This document shows, piece by piece, positions 54,443-62,977 of a stretch of 64,000 bases of DNA. The notes beneath the pieces are model-generated. The model ran no database searches. It saw only the letters and a program-made list of their open reading frames with translations, and was not told the origin of the DNA. The stretch is from Pseudomonas sp. JAI120. Lineage in GTDB: Bacteria; Pseudomonadota; Gammaproteobacteria; Pseudomonadales; Pseudomonadaceae. Location: the NCBI RefSeq assembly GCF_014207255.1, contig NZ_JACHCZ010000001.1, positions 1,228,592-1,292,591 on the forward strand, written 5' to 3'. Position 1 is the stretch's first letter. Each line of letters starts with the position of its first letter. Position numbers and translations under genes: made by a program.

Positions 54443-56335
54443 ATGACAATAAGATCGCTACCCGCCCGCTCACCTTTAAGCCTTGCCGTGCAAGCCTTTG
54501 TGCTGGTGGGCAGCCTGTCCCTCAGTGCCGTAACGTTCGCGGCCGCCGACCCCGCCAAGCCGACGCACAATGTCACCTGGGAAGACATCGCCAACGACCA
54601 CCTGACCACCAAAGACGTGCTGCAATACGGCATGGGCACCAACGCCCAGCGCTGGAGCCCGCTGGCCCAGGTCAACGACAAGAACGTGTTCAAGCTCACC
54701 CCGGCCTGGTCCTACTCGTTCGGCGATGAGAAGCAACGCGGCCAGGAATCCCAGGCCATCGTCAGCGACGGCGTGGTCTACGTCACCGGCTCCTATTCCC
54801 GCGTGTTCGCCCTCGACGCAAAGACCGGCAAGCGCCTGTGGACCTACAACCACCGCCTGCCCGACAACATTCGCCCGTGCTGTGACGTGGTCAACCGTGG
54901 TGCGGCGATCTTCGGCGACAAGATCTACTTCGGCACCCTCGACGCGCGCCTGATCGCCCTCGACAAGAACACCGGCAAAGTGGTGTGGAACAAGAAGTTC
55001 GGCGACCACGCCGCCGGCTACACCATGACCGGCGCCCCGGTGCTGATCAAAGACAAGGTCAGCGGCAAGGTGCTGCTGATCCACGGCAGCTCCGGCGATG
55101 AATTCGGCGTGGTCGGCCAGCTGTTTGCCCGCGACCCCGACACCGGTGAAGAAGTGTGGATGCGCCCGTTCGTGGAAGGCCATATGGGCCGCCTCAACGG
55201 CAAGGACAGCACCACCACCGGCGACGTCAAGGCCCCTTCGTGGCCGGATGACCCCACCACCGAAACCGGCAAGGTCGAGGCCTGGAGCCACGGCGGTGGC
55301 GCCCCTTGGCAGAGCGCAAGCTTCGATGCCGAGACCAACACGATCATCGTCGGCGCCGGCAACCCCGGCCCGTGGAACACCTGGGCGCGCACCGCCAAGG
55401 ACGGCAACCCCCACGACTTCGACAGCCTCTACACCTCCGGTCAGGTCGGCGTCGATCCGAGCACCGGCGAAGTGAAGTGGTTCTACCAGCACACCCCGAA
55501 CGACGCCTGGGACTTCTCCGGCAACAACGAGTTGGTGCTGTTCGACTACAAGGACAAGGACGGCAAGGTGGTCAAGGCCACCGGTCACGCTGACCGCAAC
55601 GGTTTCTTCTACGTGGTAGACCGCAACAACGGCAAGCTGCAGAACGCCTTCCCCTTCGTCGACAACATCACCTGGGCCAGCCATATCGATCTGAAGACCG
55701 GGCGTCCGGTGGAGAACGAAGGCCAGCGTCCGGCCAAGCCATTGCCGGGTGAAACCAAAGGCAAACCGGTGGAAGTCTCGCCGCCGTTCCTGGGTGGCAA
55801 GAACTGGAACCCCATGGCCTACAGCCAGGACACCGGCCTGTTCTATATCCCGGGCAACCAGTGGAAAGAGGAATACTGGACCGAAGAGGTCAACTACAAG
55901 AAGGGCTCGGCGTACCTGGGCATGGGCTTTCGCATCAAGCGCATGTATGACGACCACGTCGGCACCCTGCGCGCGATGAACCCAACCACCGGCAAGGTAG
56001 TGTGGGAGCACAAGGAAGCGTTGCCACTGTGGGCCGGCGTGTTGGCCACCAAGGGCAACCTGGTGTTTACCGGTACAGGCGACGGTTTCTTCAAGGCCTT
56101 CGACGCGAAAACCGGCAAGGAGCTGTGGAAGTTCCAGACCGGCAGCGGCATCGTCTCGCCGCCGATCACCTGGGAGCAGGATGGCGAGCAGTATGTCGGC
56201 GTGACCGTCGGCTATGGCGGCGCGGTGCCGTTGTGGGGCGGCGACATGGCCGAGCTGACCAAGCCGGTAGCGCAAGGCGGGTCGTTCTGGGTGTTCAAGA
56301 TCCCGAGCTGGGATCAGAAGACCGCGCAAAAATAA
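54443..56335 (+). CDS. pedE: PQQ-dependent alcohol dehydrogenase, calcium type (PedE/ExaA)
   Basis: 630 residues from MTIRSLPARSPLSLAVQ, with a signal peptide to about residue 34 (AVTFAA). A longer frame upstream lacks a signal sequence. Adjacent cysteines Cys146-Cys147 (IRPCCDV); metal ligands Glu220 (GDEFGVVG), Asn307 (GAGNPGPW) and Asp357 in AWDFSGNNEL. Position 359 is Ser, where lanthanide enzymes have Asp, so calcium is the expected metal. Oxidises primary alcohols to aldehydes in the periplasm and reduces c550. Convergently followed by the pentapeptide gene on the same strand. Confidence 0.95.
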   Translation: MTIRSLPARSPLSLAVQAFVLVGSLSLSAVTFAAADPAKPTHNVTWEDIANDHLTTKDVLQYGMGTNAQRWSPLAQVNDKNVFKLTPAWSYSFGDEKQRGQESQAIVSDGVVYVTGSYSRVFALDAKTGKRLWTYNHRLPDNIRPCCDVVNRGAAIFGDKIYFGTLDARLIALDKNTGKVVWNKKFGDHAAGYTMTGAPVLIKDKVSGKVLLIHGSSGDEFGVVGQLFARDPDTGEEVWMRPFVEGHMGRLNGKDSTTTGDVKAPSWPDDPTTETGKVEAWSHGGGAPWQSASFDAETNTIIVGAGNPGPWNTWARTAKDGNPHDFDSLYTSGQVGVDPSTGEVKWFYQHTPNDAWDFSGNNELVLFDYKDKDGKVVKATGHADRNGFFYVVDRNNGKLQNAFPFVDNITWASHIDLKTGRPVENEGQRPAKPLPGETKGKPVEVSPPFLGGKNWNPMAYSQDTGLFYIPGNQWKEEYWTEEVNYKKGSAYLGMGFRIKRMYDDHVGTLRAMNPTTGKVVWEHKEALPLWAGVLATKGNLVFTGTGDGFFKAFDAKTGKELWKFQTGSGIVSPPITWEQDGEQYVGVTVGYGGAVPLWGGDMAELTKPVAQGGSFWVFKIPSWDQKTAQK

Positions 56336-56360
56336 CCCCTGCGAGAATGCCGGGCCGCCC

Positions 56361-56404
56361 TTTGTAGCAAGCGGGTTCCCTTGTGGTGAGCCCGCTCACC
56401 ACAG
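56361..56404. repeat. REP-like hairpin after pedE
   Basis: TTGTGGTGAG-CCCG-CTCACCACAGG forms a 9-base stem; related to the GTGGCGAG class rather than the main class. No U-tract. Confidence 0.55.
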
Positions 56405-56423
56405 GATCCCCAGAGGTTACACG

Positions 56424-57071
56424 ATGAACTACCTGCCCTTGTTACTCCTGCTCTCCCTGCCCCTGGCGCACGCCGACGACGGCGACGACGCCCCGCTGAT
56501 CATCAACGGCTGCACCATCGCCGAACACAGCCAATGCCCCGGCGCCAACCTCAAGGGCGCCAACCTGCGCAACCAGGACTTGAGCAAGATGAACCTGGCC
56601 GGCGCCGACCTGCGCGAGGCGGATCTGCGCCATGCCAACCTCGACCTGGCCAACCTGGAAAAAGCCCAGCTGCAAGGCGCCAACCTGACCCGCGCCAGCC
56701 TGCAACAGGCCAACCTGCGCCTGGCCAACTTCAGCGGCGCCACGCTGATGGCGATCCAGGGGTGGGGCCTGTTCGCCCAGGGCGCGCAGTTCGAAAACGC
56801 CAACCTCAGTGCGGCCTACCTGCAATTTGCGCGGCTGTCCGGGGCAAAAATGCACAAGGCCAACCTGCGTGCGGCCGACCTGGAGATGACCTGGCTGAGC
56901 AAGGCCGACCTGCAAGGCGCCGACCTCAGCGACGCCAACCTGCAGGAAGCCAAGTTCGGCGAGAGCAACCTGGAACAGGCCACCCTCACCGGCAGTCGCC
57001 AGCACTATGCGAATTTCCAGGATGCGAATATGGAGGGCTGCCAGGATTGCCCAACGACCTGGAATCGCTGA
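56424..57071 (+). CDS. Exported pentapeptide-repeat protein
   Basis: 215 residues; signal peptide MNYLPLLLLLSLPLAHA. From about residue 40 to 200 it consists of A(D/N)LxxA-type pentapeptides (GANLKGANLRNQDLSKMNLA and so on), which fold into a right-handed beta-helix. Two Cys near the N-terminus (NGCTIAEHSQCPG) and two at the end (EGCQDCP) may form disulfides. It sits after pedE in the same place as in P. putida; function unknown. Confidence 0.88.
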   Translation: MNYLPLLLLLSLPLAHADDGDDAPLIINGCTIAEHSQCPGANLKGANLRNQDLSKMNLAGADLREADLRHANLDLANLEKAQLQGANLTRASLQQANLRLANFSGATLMAIQGWGLFAQGAQFENANLSAAYLQFARLSGAKMHKANLRAADLEMTWLSKADLQGADLSDANLQEAKFGESNLEQATLTGSRQHYANFQDANMEGCQDCPTTWNR

Positions 57072-57109
57072 AACGACGCCATTGAAGTGTGGGCTTTGTG
57101 CACACCCGG

Positions 57110-57736
57110 TTATCCAACCACCCGCACCACCCCCATATCGATCCCCAAGTGCACCAGCTCGGCATGGGAACTCACCTGCAATTTGCTCTTGAGCAAGGTC
57201 AGGTGATTGGACACGGTCTTGCTGCTGATATTCAGCTGGTCGGCAATCGTTCGGGTGGGCGTGCCCCTGGCCAGCATCAGGAAAATCTCCAGTTCACGTG
57301 GGGTCATGCCCTGCAAGCGTTGATCACCGGGGGTATAGGCCAGTTCGGTGGCCAGGGCCTGTTCGATGTAGGCGTGGCCGTCGAGGATGCGCCGCACCGC
57401 TTCGATCAACACTTCGGGTGCCGAGGTTTTGGTCAGGTAGCCAGAGGCCCCGGCATCCAGGGCCTGACGCACCAGGGGCAGCTCGTCGTGCATGCTGAAA
57501 AACAGCACACGCAGGTGCGGCAGACGCTGGCGCAGACGGCGGGTGGTTTCCAGGCCGCTGATGCCCGGCAGGCCGAAGTCCATGATCACCAGGTGCGGCA
57601 GCGCTTCCTGGACCCGGCTCAACGCTTCTTCACCACTGGCAGCCTCGCGCACTTCAACGGCCGGCAGCAGCGCGCGCAGCAGGCTGGCATAGCCCTGGCG
57701 CACCACGGCGTGGTCATCCACCAACAGAATATTCAT
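57110..57736 (-). CDS. pedR2: LuxR-type response regulator (PedR2-like)
   Basis: 208 residues. Receiver with Asp53 (VIMDFGLPG) and Lys in GYLTKTSA; C-terminal HTH with MTPRELEIFLMLARG and TIADQLNISSKTVSNHL. Its ATG overlaps the end of the kinase gene by four bases, so it is the cognate regulator. In P. putida the PedS2/PedR2 pair switches between pedE and pedH according to lanthanide supply; the same role is inferred here from synteny. Confidence 0.92.
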   Translation of the reverse strand: MNILLVDDHAVVRQGYASLLRALLPAVEVREAASGEEALSRVQEALPHLVIMDFGLPGISGLETTRRLRQRLPHLRVLFFSMHDELPLVRQALDAGASGYLTKTSAPEVLIEAVRRILDGHAYIEQALATELAYTPGDQRLQGMTPRELEIFLMLARGTPTRTIADQLNISSKTVSNHLTLLKSKLQVSSHAELVHLGIDMGVVRVVG

Positions 57737-59022
57737 GAGGCCTCCAACGGCATGTTCAACGCCAACGCCCAGCCGGCGCCGGGCTGGCTGATGATCTTCA
57801 ATTCGCCGCCCAGGCAGCGGGCGCGTTCGGCCATCGAATACAGGCCCACACCCGGCCGCTGGGGCGTTTCTGCACCGCGACCGTTATCACGCACCCACAG
57901 GCGCAGGCGCGAACCGTGATGTTGCAGGCGCACGTGCACCTGGCTGGCGTCGGCATGCCGCAGGATGTTGGTCAGGGCTTCCTGGAGCAGGCGGTACAGA
58001 TGGGTCTTGCTGGCGCCGGGCAACAGCGGCAGGTCCGTACTGACTTGCAGGTGGCAGGGAATGCCGTGGCTGGCCTGCCACTGCGTGACCAACATCGAAA
58101 ACGCCTCGGCCATCGGCAGGTGTTGCAGGGCCACCGGATAGAGATCGTGGACCAGCGCCCTGAAGCCTTGCTGCAAGTGCTCGCAGTGATCTTCCAATTG
58201 CGCCACCGTGGACGCCAGCAGATGCGGCTGGTCGGTAACCAGCCGCAACAGGCAGGCCTGGGCGCGAATGCCGGCCAGGTATTGGCCGAGGTCATCGTGC
58301 AGGGTCTGGGCCAGGTGGGTGCGCTCCTGCTCCTGCACCGCCAGCAGGGTCTGGGTGAGCCGGGTGTTATCGGTGCGCGCCTGCTCCAGGGCGTCGGTCA
58401 TGCGGTTGAAGTGCAGCGCCAATTGCCGTGCTTCCGGCGCGCCTTCACTGCGCAGGCGCACGTTAAGCTGGCCGGCGCACACCTGTTGCAGCGCGCGCAG
58501 CAATTCATCCAGCACGCCCATGCCACGGCGCACTGCCCAGCGGATGGTCAACAGGCTCAGCACCAGGGCCAGGGCGCACAGGCCCAGCAGTTGTTGCAGG
58601 GAGTCCCAGACCTCGTCGATTTCATCCCGTGGGTCAACGGCGATGGACACGCGCCGACCGTCCGGCAAGTCCAGCACCTGGGCACTGCGTCGTGCCTCGG
58701 CAAACAGCAGGCGCCCGAGCCAGGCGTCCAGCCCGTCCGGCGCCGGCGCTTGCGCGGTGTCGCCGCTCGCCAGCCAGTGCACACGTACATGGCGCAAACT
58801 CGCGGTGAGGTGGGGTTGCAGGCTGGCCGGGTCGCGCTCGGCGGTTTCGCTCAGGTAGTGCACCACCGCTTCGGCCGATTGCAGCTCGCGCTCCACATCG
58901 GCCAGGGCCTGGTGCAGCAACAGCGCGGTGCAGGCGCAGGTCACCAGGGCGAAGAAGCCGCACACCCACAGGTTGATGCGCCACAGGGCCGACAGGCCGG
59001 GCCGGGCGGTGAAAACGCGCAT
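57733..59022 (-). CDS. pedS2: Sensor histidine kinase (PedS2-like)
   Basis: 429 residues. Membrane helices at about 14-38 and 143-164 bound a periplasmic domain of about 100 residues; a HAMP-like linker follows. HisKA_3-type phospho-site in LAQTLHDDLGQYLAGIRAQ and ATPase motifs NILRHADAS and DNGRGAETP, GVGLYSMAERA. Pairs with the response regulator gene that overlaps its end. The periplasmic domain contains several acidic residues (for example AVDPRDEIDEVWD), compatible with metal sensing but not proof. Confidence 0.92.
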   Translation of the reverse strand: MRVFTARPGLSALWRINLWVCGFFALVTCACTALLLHQALADVERELQSAEAVVHYLSETAERDPASLQPHLTASLRHVRVHWLASGDTAQAPAPDGLDAWLGRLLFAEARRSAQVLDLPDGRRVSIAVDPRDEIDEVWDSLQQLLGLCALALVLSLLTIRWAVRRGMGVLDELLRALQQVCAGQLNVRLRSEGAPEARQLALHFNRMTDALEQARTDNTRLTQTLLAVQEQERTHLAQTLHDDLGQYLAGIRAQACLLRLVTDQPHLLASTVAQLEDHCEHLQQGFRALVHDLYPVALQHLPMAEAFSMLVTQWQASHGIPCHLQVSTDLPLLPGASKTHLYRLLQEALTNILRHADASQVHVRLQHHGSRLRLWVRDNGRGAETPQRPGVGLYSMAERARCLGGELKIISQPGAGWALALNMPLEAS

Positions 59023-59088
59023 GCTCGTGTCACTCCTGTGAATGAGACCGGTAGGGACCCATGCTAAAACCGCACCCGCTGCGCGTGG

Positions 59089-59103
59089 CTACTACCTTGG
59101 TAC
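59089..59103 (+). promoter_or_regulatory. CTACTAC box upstream of the binding-protein gene
   Basis: CTACTACCTTGGTAC, 78 bases before the ATG at 59182; contains the small palindrome TACC-TT-GGTA. A second partial copy, GCGCTACTTTCTGC, follows about 20 bases downstream. Confidence 0.55.
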
Positions 59104-59181
59104 TGCCCCAGCGCTACTTTCTGCATATTTGCAGCGACGTTCAGGGTTCCTATGCTGGCGCTACCTGTCATGGAGTGCCTT

Positions 59182-60354
59182 ATGCGCCAGCTCGCCCCCT
59201 ACGCCGTGATCTGCCTGCTGGCAATCGCCTGGGCCGCCACCGGCCAGGCCGCTGAAGCGCCCTTGCAGGTGCAGATCGGCTACCTGGGTTATCGGCCCGA
59301 TCCGGGGCCGCTGCTGTCGAATGTGATTCCCGAGCCCGCCGATGCCGGGCAGCGCGGCGCTGAACTGGCGATCATCGACAGCAACAGCACCGGCGCCTTT
59401 CTCAACCAGCGCTACAGCCTGACGACCGCCACGGTAGACACCCCAGACGCCCTGCTCGCCGCCGCCCAAGCGCAGCATGCCCAGGGCCTGCGCCTGTTCG
59501 TGGTCAACGCGCCCGCCGCCAGCCTGCGCCAACTCAGCGCGGCGTTGCCCGACAGCCTGCTGTTCAATGCCGGCAGCCCAGATGACAGCCTGCGCAGCAC
59601 CGACTGCCTGGGCAACGTGCTGCATACCCTGCCCAGCCGCGCGATGCTTGCCGATGCGCTGGCGCAGTTCCTGGTAGTGCGCAAATGGCAGAAAGCGCTG
59701 TTGATCGTCGGCCCCACCGAGGATGACCAGGCCTACGCCGCCGCCCTGCGTCGCGCCGCCAAACGCTTCGGCGTGCAGCTGGTGGCGGAAAAAGCCTGGC
59801 GTTTCGACAACGACCAACGCCGCAGCGCCCAGGCGGATATGCCGCTGTTCACCCAGACCGCCGAATACGACGTGGTGCTGGTGGCCGACGAGCGCGGCGA
59901 CTTCGGCGAGTACGTGCCCTACCAGACCTGGTACCCGCGCCCCGTGGCCGGCACCCAGGGTCTGACGCCCACCGGCTGGCACAAAACCGTCGAGACCTAC
60001 GGCGCCGCCCAATTGCAGAAACGCTTCGAGGCCCTGGCCGGGCGCTGGATGAACGACCGCGACTTCGCCGCCTGGATGGCCGTGCGCAGCATCGCCAGTG
60101 CAGTGAGCAAGTTGCGTCAGGTCGAGCCCATGGCGATCCGTCAACTGGAAATCAGCGAGCAACTGCCCCTGGATGGTTTCAAGGGCCGCAAGCTCAGCTA
60201 CCGCCCCTGGAACGGCCAATTGCGCCAACCGATTCCCATCGTGCAGCCCCGCGCGTTGGTCAGCACCTCGCCCCAGGACGGTTTCCTGCACCCCACCAAC
60301 GAAATGGACAGCCTGGGCTATGACAAACCCGAGGTGACCTGCCGCTTCCCTTGA
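59182..60354 (+). CDS. ABC-type substrate-binding protein of the PQQ alcohol system
   Basis: 390 residues from ATG 59182 with GGAG upstream and signal peptide MRQLAPYAVICLLAIAWAATGQA; earlier in-frame ATGs at 59152 and 59170 lack that context. Periplasmic binding protein type I fold (VQIGYLGYRPD at the start; WQKALLIVGPTEDDQAYAAALRRAAKRFGV in the middle). It belongs to a family found only with PQQ alcohol dehydrogenases. First gene of a run with the beta-propeller, ATPase, permease and Cys-motif genes. In P. putida the matching ABC system (PedA1A2BC) has been tied to growth at low lanthanide levels. Confidence 0.88.
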   Translation: MRQLAPYAVICLLAIAWAATGQAAEAPLQVQIGYLGYRPDPGPLLSNVIPEPADAGQRGAELAIIDSNSTGAFLNQRYSLTTATVDTPDALLAAAQAQHAQGLRLFVVNAPAASLRQLSAALPDSLLFNAGSPDDSLRSTDCLGNVLHTLPSRAMLADALAQFLVVRKWQKALLIVGPTEDDQAYAAALRRAAKRFGVQLVAEKAWRFDNDQRRSAQADMPLFTQTAEYDVVLVADERGDFGEYVPYQTWYPRPVAGTQGLTPTGWHKTVETYGAAQLQKRFEALAGRWMNDRDFAAWMAVRSIASAVSKLRQVEPMAIRQLEISEQLPLDGFKGRKLSYRPWNGQLRQPIPIVQPRALVSTSPQDGFLHPTNEMDSLGYDKPEVTCRFP

Positions 60355-60384
60355 TCACCTACCCACAATAATAAGGAATCCGCC

Positions 60385-61344
60385 ATGCGCCGCACCCTGC
60401 TCTCATGCGCCCTGCTGCTTGCCGCCGGGCACGCCGTGGCCAGTACCGCCTGGGTCTCCAACGAGAAAGACAACAGCCTGAGCCTGATCGACATGCAGAC
60501 CCTGCAGGTCACCGACACCCTCAAGGTCGGCCAGCGTCCGCGAGGCTTGCTGCTGTCCCATGACAATAAGCTGCTGTACATCTGCGCCAGCGACTCGGAC
60601 CGCGTGCAGGTGATGGACGTGGCCACGCGCAAGATCATCAAGGAACTGCCCTCCGGCAAAGACCCCGAGCAGTTCGCCCTGCACCCCAATAACCGCTGGC
60701 TGTACGTGTCCAACGAAGACGACGCGCTGGTCACCGTGATCGACACCGAGACCGCCAAGGTGCTCGGCCAGATCAACGTCGGCGTCGAACCCGAAGGCAT
60801 GGCCGTGAGCCCGGATGGCAAGTGGGCGGTAAACACCAGCGAAACCACCAACATGCTGCACTGGATCGACACCAGCACCCAGACCCTGGCCGACAGCACC
60901 CTGGTGGACCAGCGCCCGCGCTTCGTCGAGTTCAACCACGATGGCTCGCAGCTGTGGGCCTCGGCGGAAATCGGCGGCACCGTGACCATCCTCGACGTAG
61001 CCAGCCGCGCGATCCTCAAGACCCTGACCTTCAAGATCAAGGGCGTGCACCCCGACAAAGTCCAGCCGGTCGGCATCAAGCTCAGCGCCGACGGCAAGTA
61101 CGGCTTTGTCGCCCTCGGTCCGGCCAACCATGTGGCCGTGATCGACGCCAAGACCTTCGAGGTCCTCGACTACCTGTTGGTGGGCCGCCGCGTGTGGCAG
61201 ATGGCATTTACCCCGGACGAGAAACAGTTGCTGGCCACCAACGGCGTGAGCGGTGATGTGTCGGTGATCGATGTGGACAGCCTCAAGGTGATCAAGTCGG
61301 TGAAGGTCGGGCGTTATCCGTGGGGCGTGGTGGTCACGCCATGA
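60385..61344 (+). CDS. PQQ-associated periplasmic beta-propeller protein (YVTN repeats)
   Basis: 319 residues with signal peptide ending GHAVA. Seven repeats of the YVTN type, for example AWVSNEKDNSLSLIDMQTLQV, WLYVSNEDDALVTVIDTETAKV and GFVALGPANHVAVIDAKTFEV. Scaffold or ligand-binding propeller in the periplasm; no catalytic motif seen. Its stop overlaps the ATPase gene start (ATGA), linking it to the ABC transporter. Confidence 0.9.
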   Translation: MRRTLLSCALLLAAGHAVASTAWVSNEKDNSLSLIDMQTLQVTDTLKVGQRPRGLLLSHDNKLLYICASDSDRVQVMDVATRKIIKELPSGKDPEQFALHPNNRWLYVSNEDDALVTVIDTETAKVLGQINVGVEPEGMAVSPDGKWAVNTSETTNMLHWIDTSTQTLADSTLVDQRPRFVEFNHDGSQLWASAEIGGTVTILDVASRAILKTLTFKIKGVHPDKVQPVGIKLSADGKYGFVALGPANHVAVIDAKTFEVLDYLLVGRRVWQMAFTPDEKQLLATNGVSGDVSVIDVDSLKVIKSVKVGRYPWGVVVTP

Positions 61345-62081
61345 ACGCCCTGGAGGTGCGCGACGTGAGCTTCGCCTACGGCGCACGGCAGGCCTTGTGC
61401 GAGGTGGGTTTCAGCCTCGCACCGGGGCGCTTTGCGGCGCTGCTGGGGCCCAATGGCGCCGGTAAATCCACCTTGATCGCCCTGCTCACGCGGCTGTATG
61501 ACCTGCAAAGCGGCGACATTCGCGTGGGCGGTCATTCCCTACGTGAGGCGCCGCGTGCAGCCCTCACCCAGCTGGGTGTAGTGTTCCAGCAAAGCACCCT
61601 GGACCTGGATTTGAGCGTGGAACAGAACCTGCGCTACCACGCCGCGCTGCACGGTTTATCACGGCGCCAGACCGACCTGCGCGTAGCCGCCGAACTGGCA
61701 CGCCAGGCCCTCACCGAACGGCGCCGCGAAAAAGTCCGCGAGCTCAACGGCGGGCATCGGCGCCGGGTGGAAATCGCCCGGGCGTTGCTGCATGAGCCGC
61801 GCTTGCTGCTGTTGGATGAAGCCAGCGTCGGCCTCGACCCGGCCAGCCGCCTGGCGCTTAACCAGCACGTGCGCAGCCTGTGCCTCGAACAGGGCATCAG
61901 CGTGCTGTGGACCACCCACCTGCTCGACGAAGTACAGGCCGACGATGCGTTGATGATCCTGCATCAGGGCCGTCTGGTGGCCAGTGGGCAAGTCGATGCC
62001 TTGATCGCGCAACAAGGCGGCGACCTCGGCAGCGTGTTCGCGCGCTTGACGCGCCCCACCACGACGGAAGCTGCGGCATGA
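61341..62081 (+). CDS. ABC transporter ATP-binding protein of the PQQ alcohol system
   Basis: 246 residues starting MNALEVRDVSFAYG. Walker A GPNGAGKS, signature region RREKVRELNGGHRRRVEIARAL (LNGGH in place of LSGGQ), Walker B LLLLDEASVGLDP and switch His in TTHLLDE. The altered signature motif is shared with the ABC-2/export type. The upstream in-frame extension overlaps the previous gene and is rejected. Energises the permease encoded next, four bases overlapping. Confidence 0.92.
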   Translation: MNALEVRDVSFAYGARQALCEVGFSLAPGRFAALLGPNGAGKSTLIALLTRLYDLQSGDIRVGGHSLREAPRAALTQLGVVFQQSTLDLDLSVEQNLRYHAALHGLSRRQTDLRVAAELARQALTERRREKVRELNGGHRRRVEIARALLHEPRLLLLDEASVGLDPASRLALNQHVRSLCLEQGISVLWTTHLLDEVQADDALMILHQGRLVASGQVDALIAQQGGDLGSVFARLTRPTTTEAAA

Positions 62082-62869
62082 ACGCTTACTGGCAATGCCT
62101 GCGCGGCATCGTCCTGCGCGAGTGGCTGCGCTTTGTGTTGCAGCGCACGCGGTTTCTCAGTGCGCTGGTGCGGCCATTGCTGTGGCTGCTGGTGTTCGCC
62201 GCCGGGTTCCGCGCCGCGTTGGGCATCTCGGTGATCGAACCCTACGACACCTACATCCCCTACGAGGTGTACATCATCCCGGGGCTGGCCTGCATGATCC
62301 TGCTGTTCAACGGCATGCAAGGCTCGCTGTCGATGGTCTACGACCGCGAGATGGGCAGCATGCGCGTGCTGCTGACCAGCCCGTTGCCGCGCACGTTTTT
62401 GCTGTGCAGCAAGCTGTTGGCCACCGCGCTGATTTCGCTGTTGCAGGTGTATGGGTTCCTGGCGATCGCCTGGGTGTACGGCGTGCAACCGCCGCCCATG
62501 GGACTGTTGATCGCCCTGCCGGCGTTGCTGCTGGTGGCCTTGATGTTGAGCGCCCTGGGCCTGTTGCTGTCGAACGCGATTCGCCAGTTGGAGAACTTCG
62601 CCGGGGTGATGAACTTCGTGATCTTCCCGCTGTTTTTCCTGTCGTCGGCGCTGTACCCGTTGTGGAAGATGCGCGACTCCAGCGAATGGCTGTACTGGCT
62701 GTGCGCGGTCAACCCGTTTACCCACGCCGTGGAGCTGGTGCGCTTTGCCCTGTACGAACGCTTCGCCGGCCTGGCCTTGGCAGTGTGCCTGGGCTTGACC
62801 GTGCTGTTCGCGGTGTTGGCGGTGCTGACGTTCAATCCCCAGCATGCGGCGTTGCGCAAAAAGGGCTGA
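62078..62869 (+). CDS. ABC-2-type permease of the PQQ alcohol system
   Basis: 263 residues, six membrane helices, MNAYWQCLRGIVLREWLRF at the start. ABC-2 type features: PLLWLLVFAAGFRAALG, GLACMILLFNGMQGSLSMVYDREMGSMRVLLTSPLPR and FFLSSALYPLWKM. ABC-2 permeases are mostly exporters, which sits oddly with the periplasmic binding protein in the same operon. Overlaps the ATPase gene by four bases. Confidence 0.92.
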   Translation: MNAYWQCLRGIVLREWLRFVLQRTRFLSALVRPLLWLLVFAAGFRAALGISVIEPYDTYIPYEVYIIPGLACMILLFNGMQGSLSMVYDREMGSMRVLLTSPLPRTFLLCSKLLATALISLLQVYGFLAIAWVYGVQPPPMGLLIALPALLLVALMLSALGLLLSNAIRQLENFAGVMNFVIFPLFFLSSALYPLWKMRDSSEWLYWLCAVNPFTHAVELVRFALYERFAGLALAVCLGLTVLFAVLAVLTFNPQHAALRKKG

Positions 62870-62881
62870 AGGCGGCAAAAA

Positions 62882-62896
62882 CTACTACTTTAGTAC
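62882..62896 (+). promoter_or_regulatory. CTACTAC box upstream of the Cys-motif gene
   Basis: CTACTACTTTAGTAC, 81 bases before the ATG at 62978; contains TACT-TT-AGTA. Nearly the same sequence and distance as the box at 59089. Confidence 0.55.
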
Positions 62897-62977
62897 TGGT
62901 TTTCCTGTCTATCGTCGCATTCCCAAGGGCTCGGGACTCACGTGTAATGCGCGCATAACGATAAGGATCGCCCTGCC

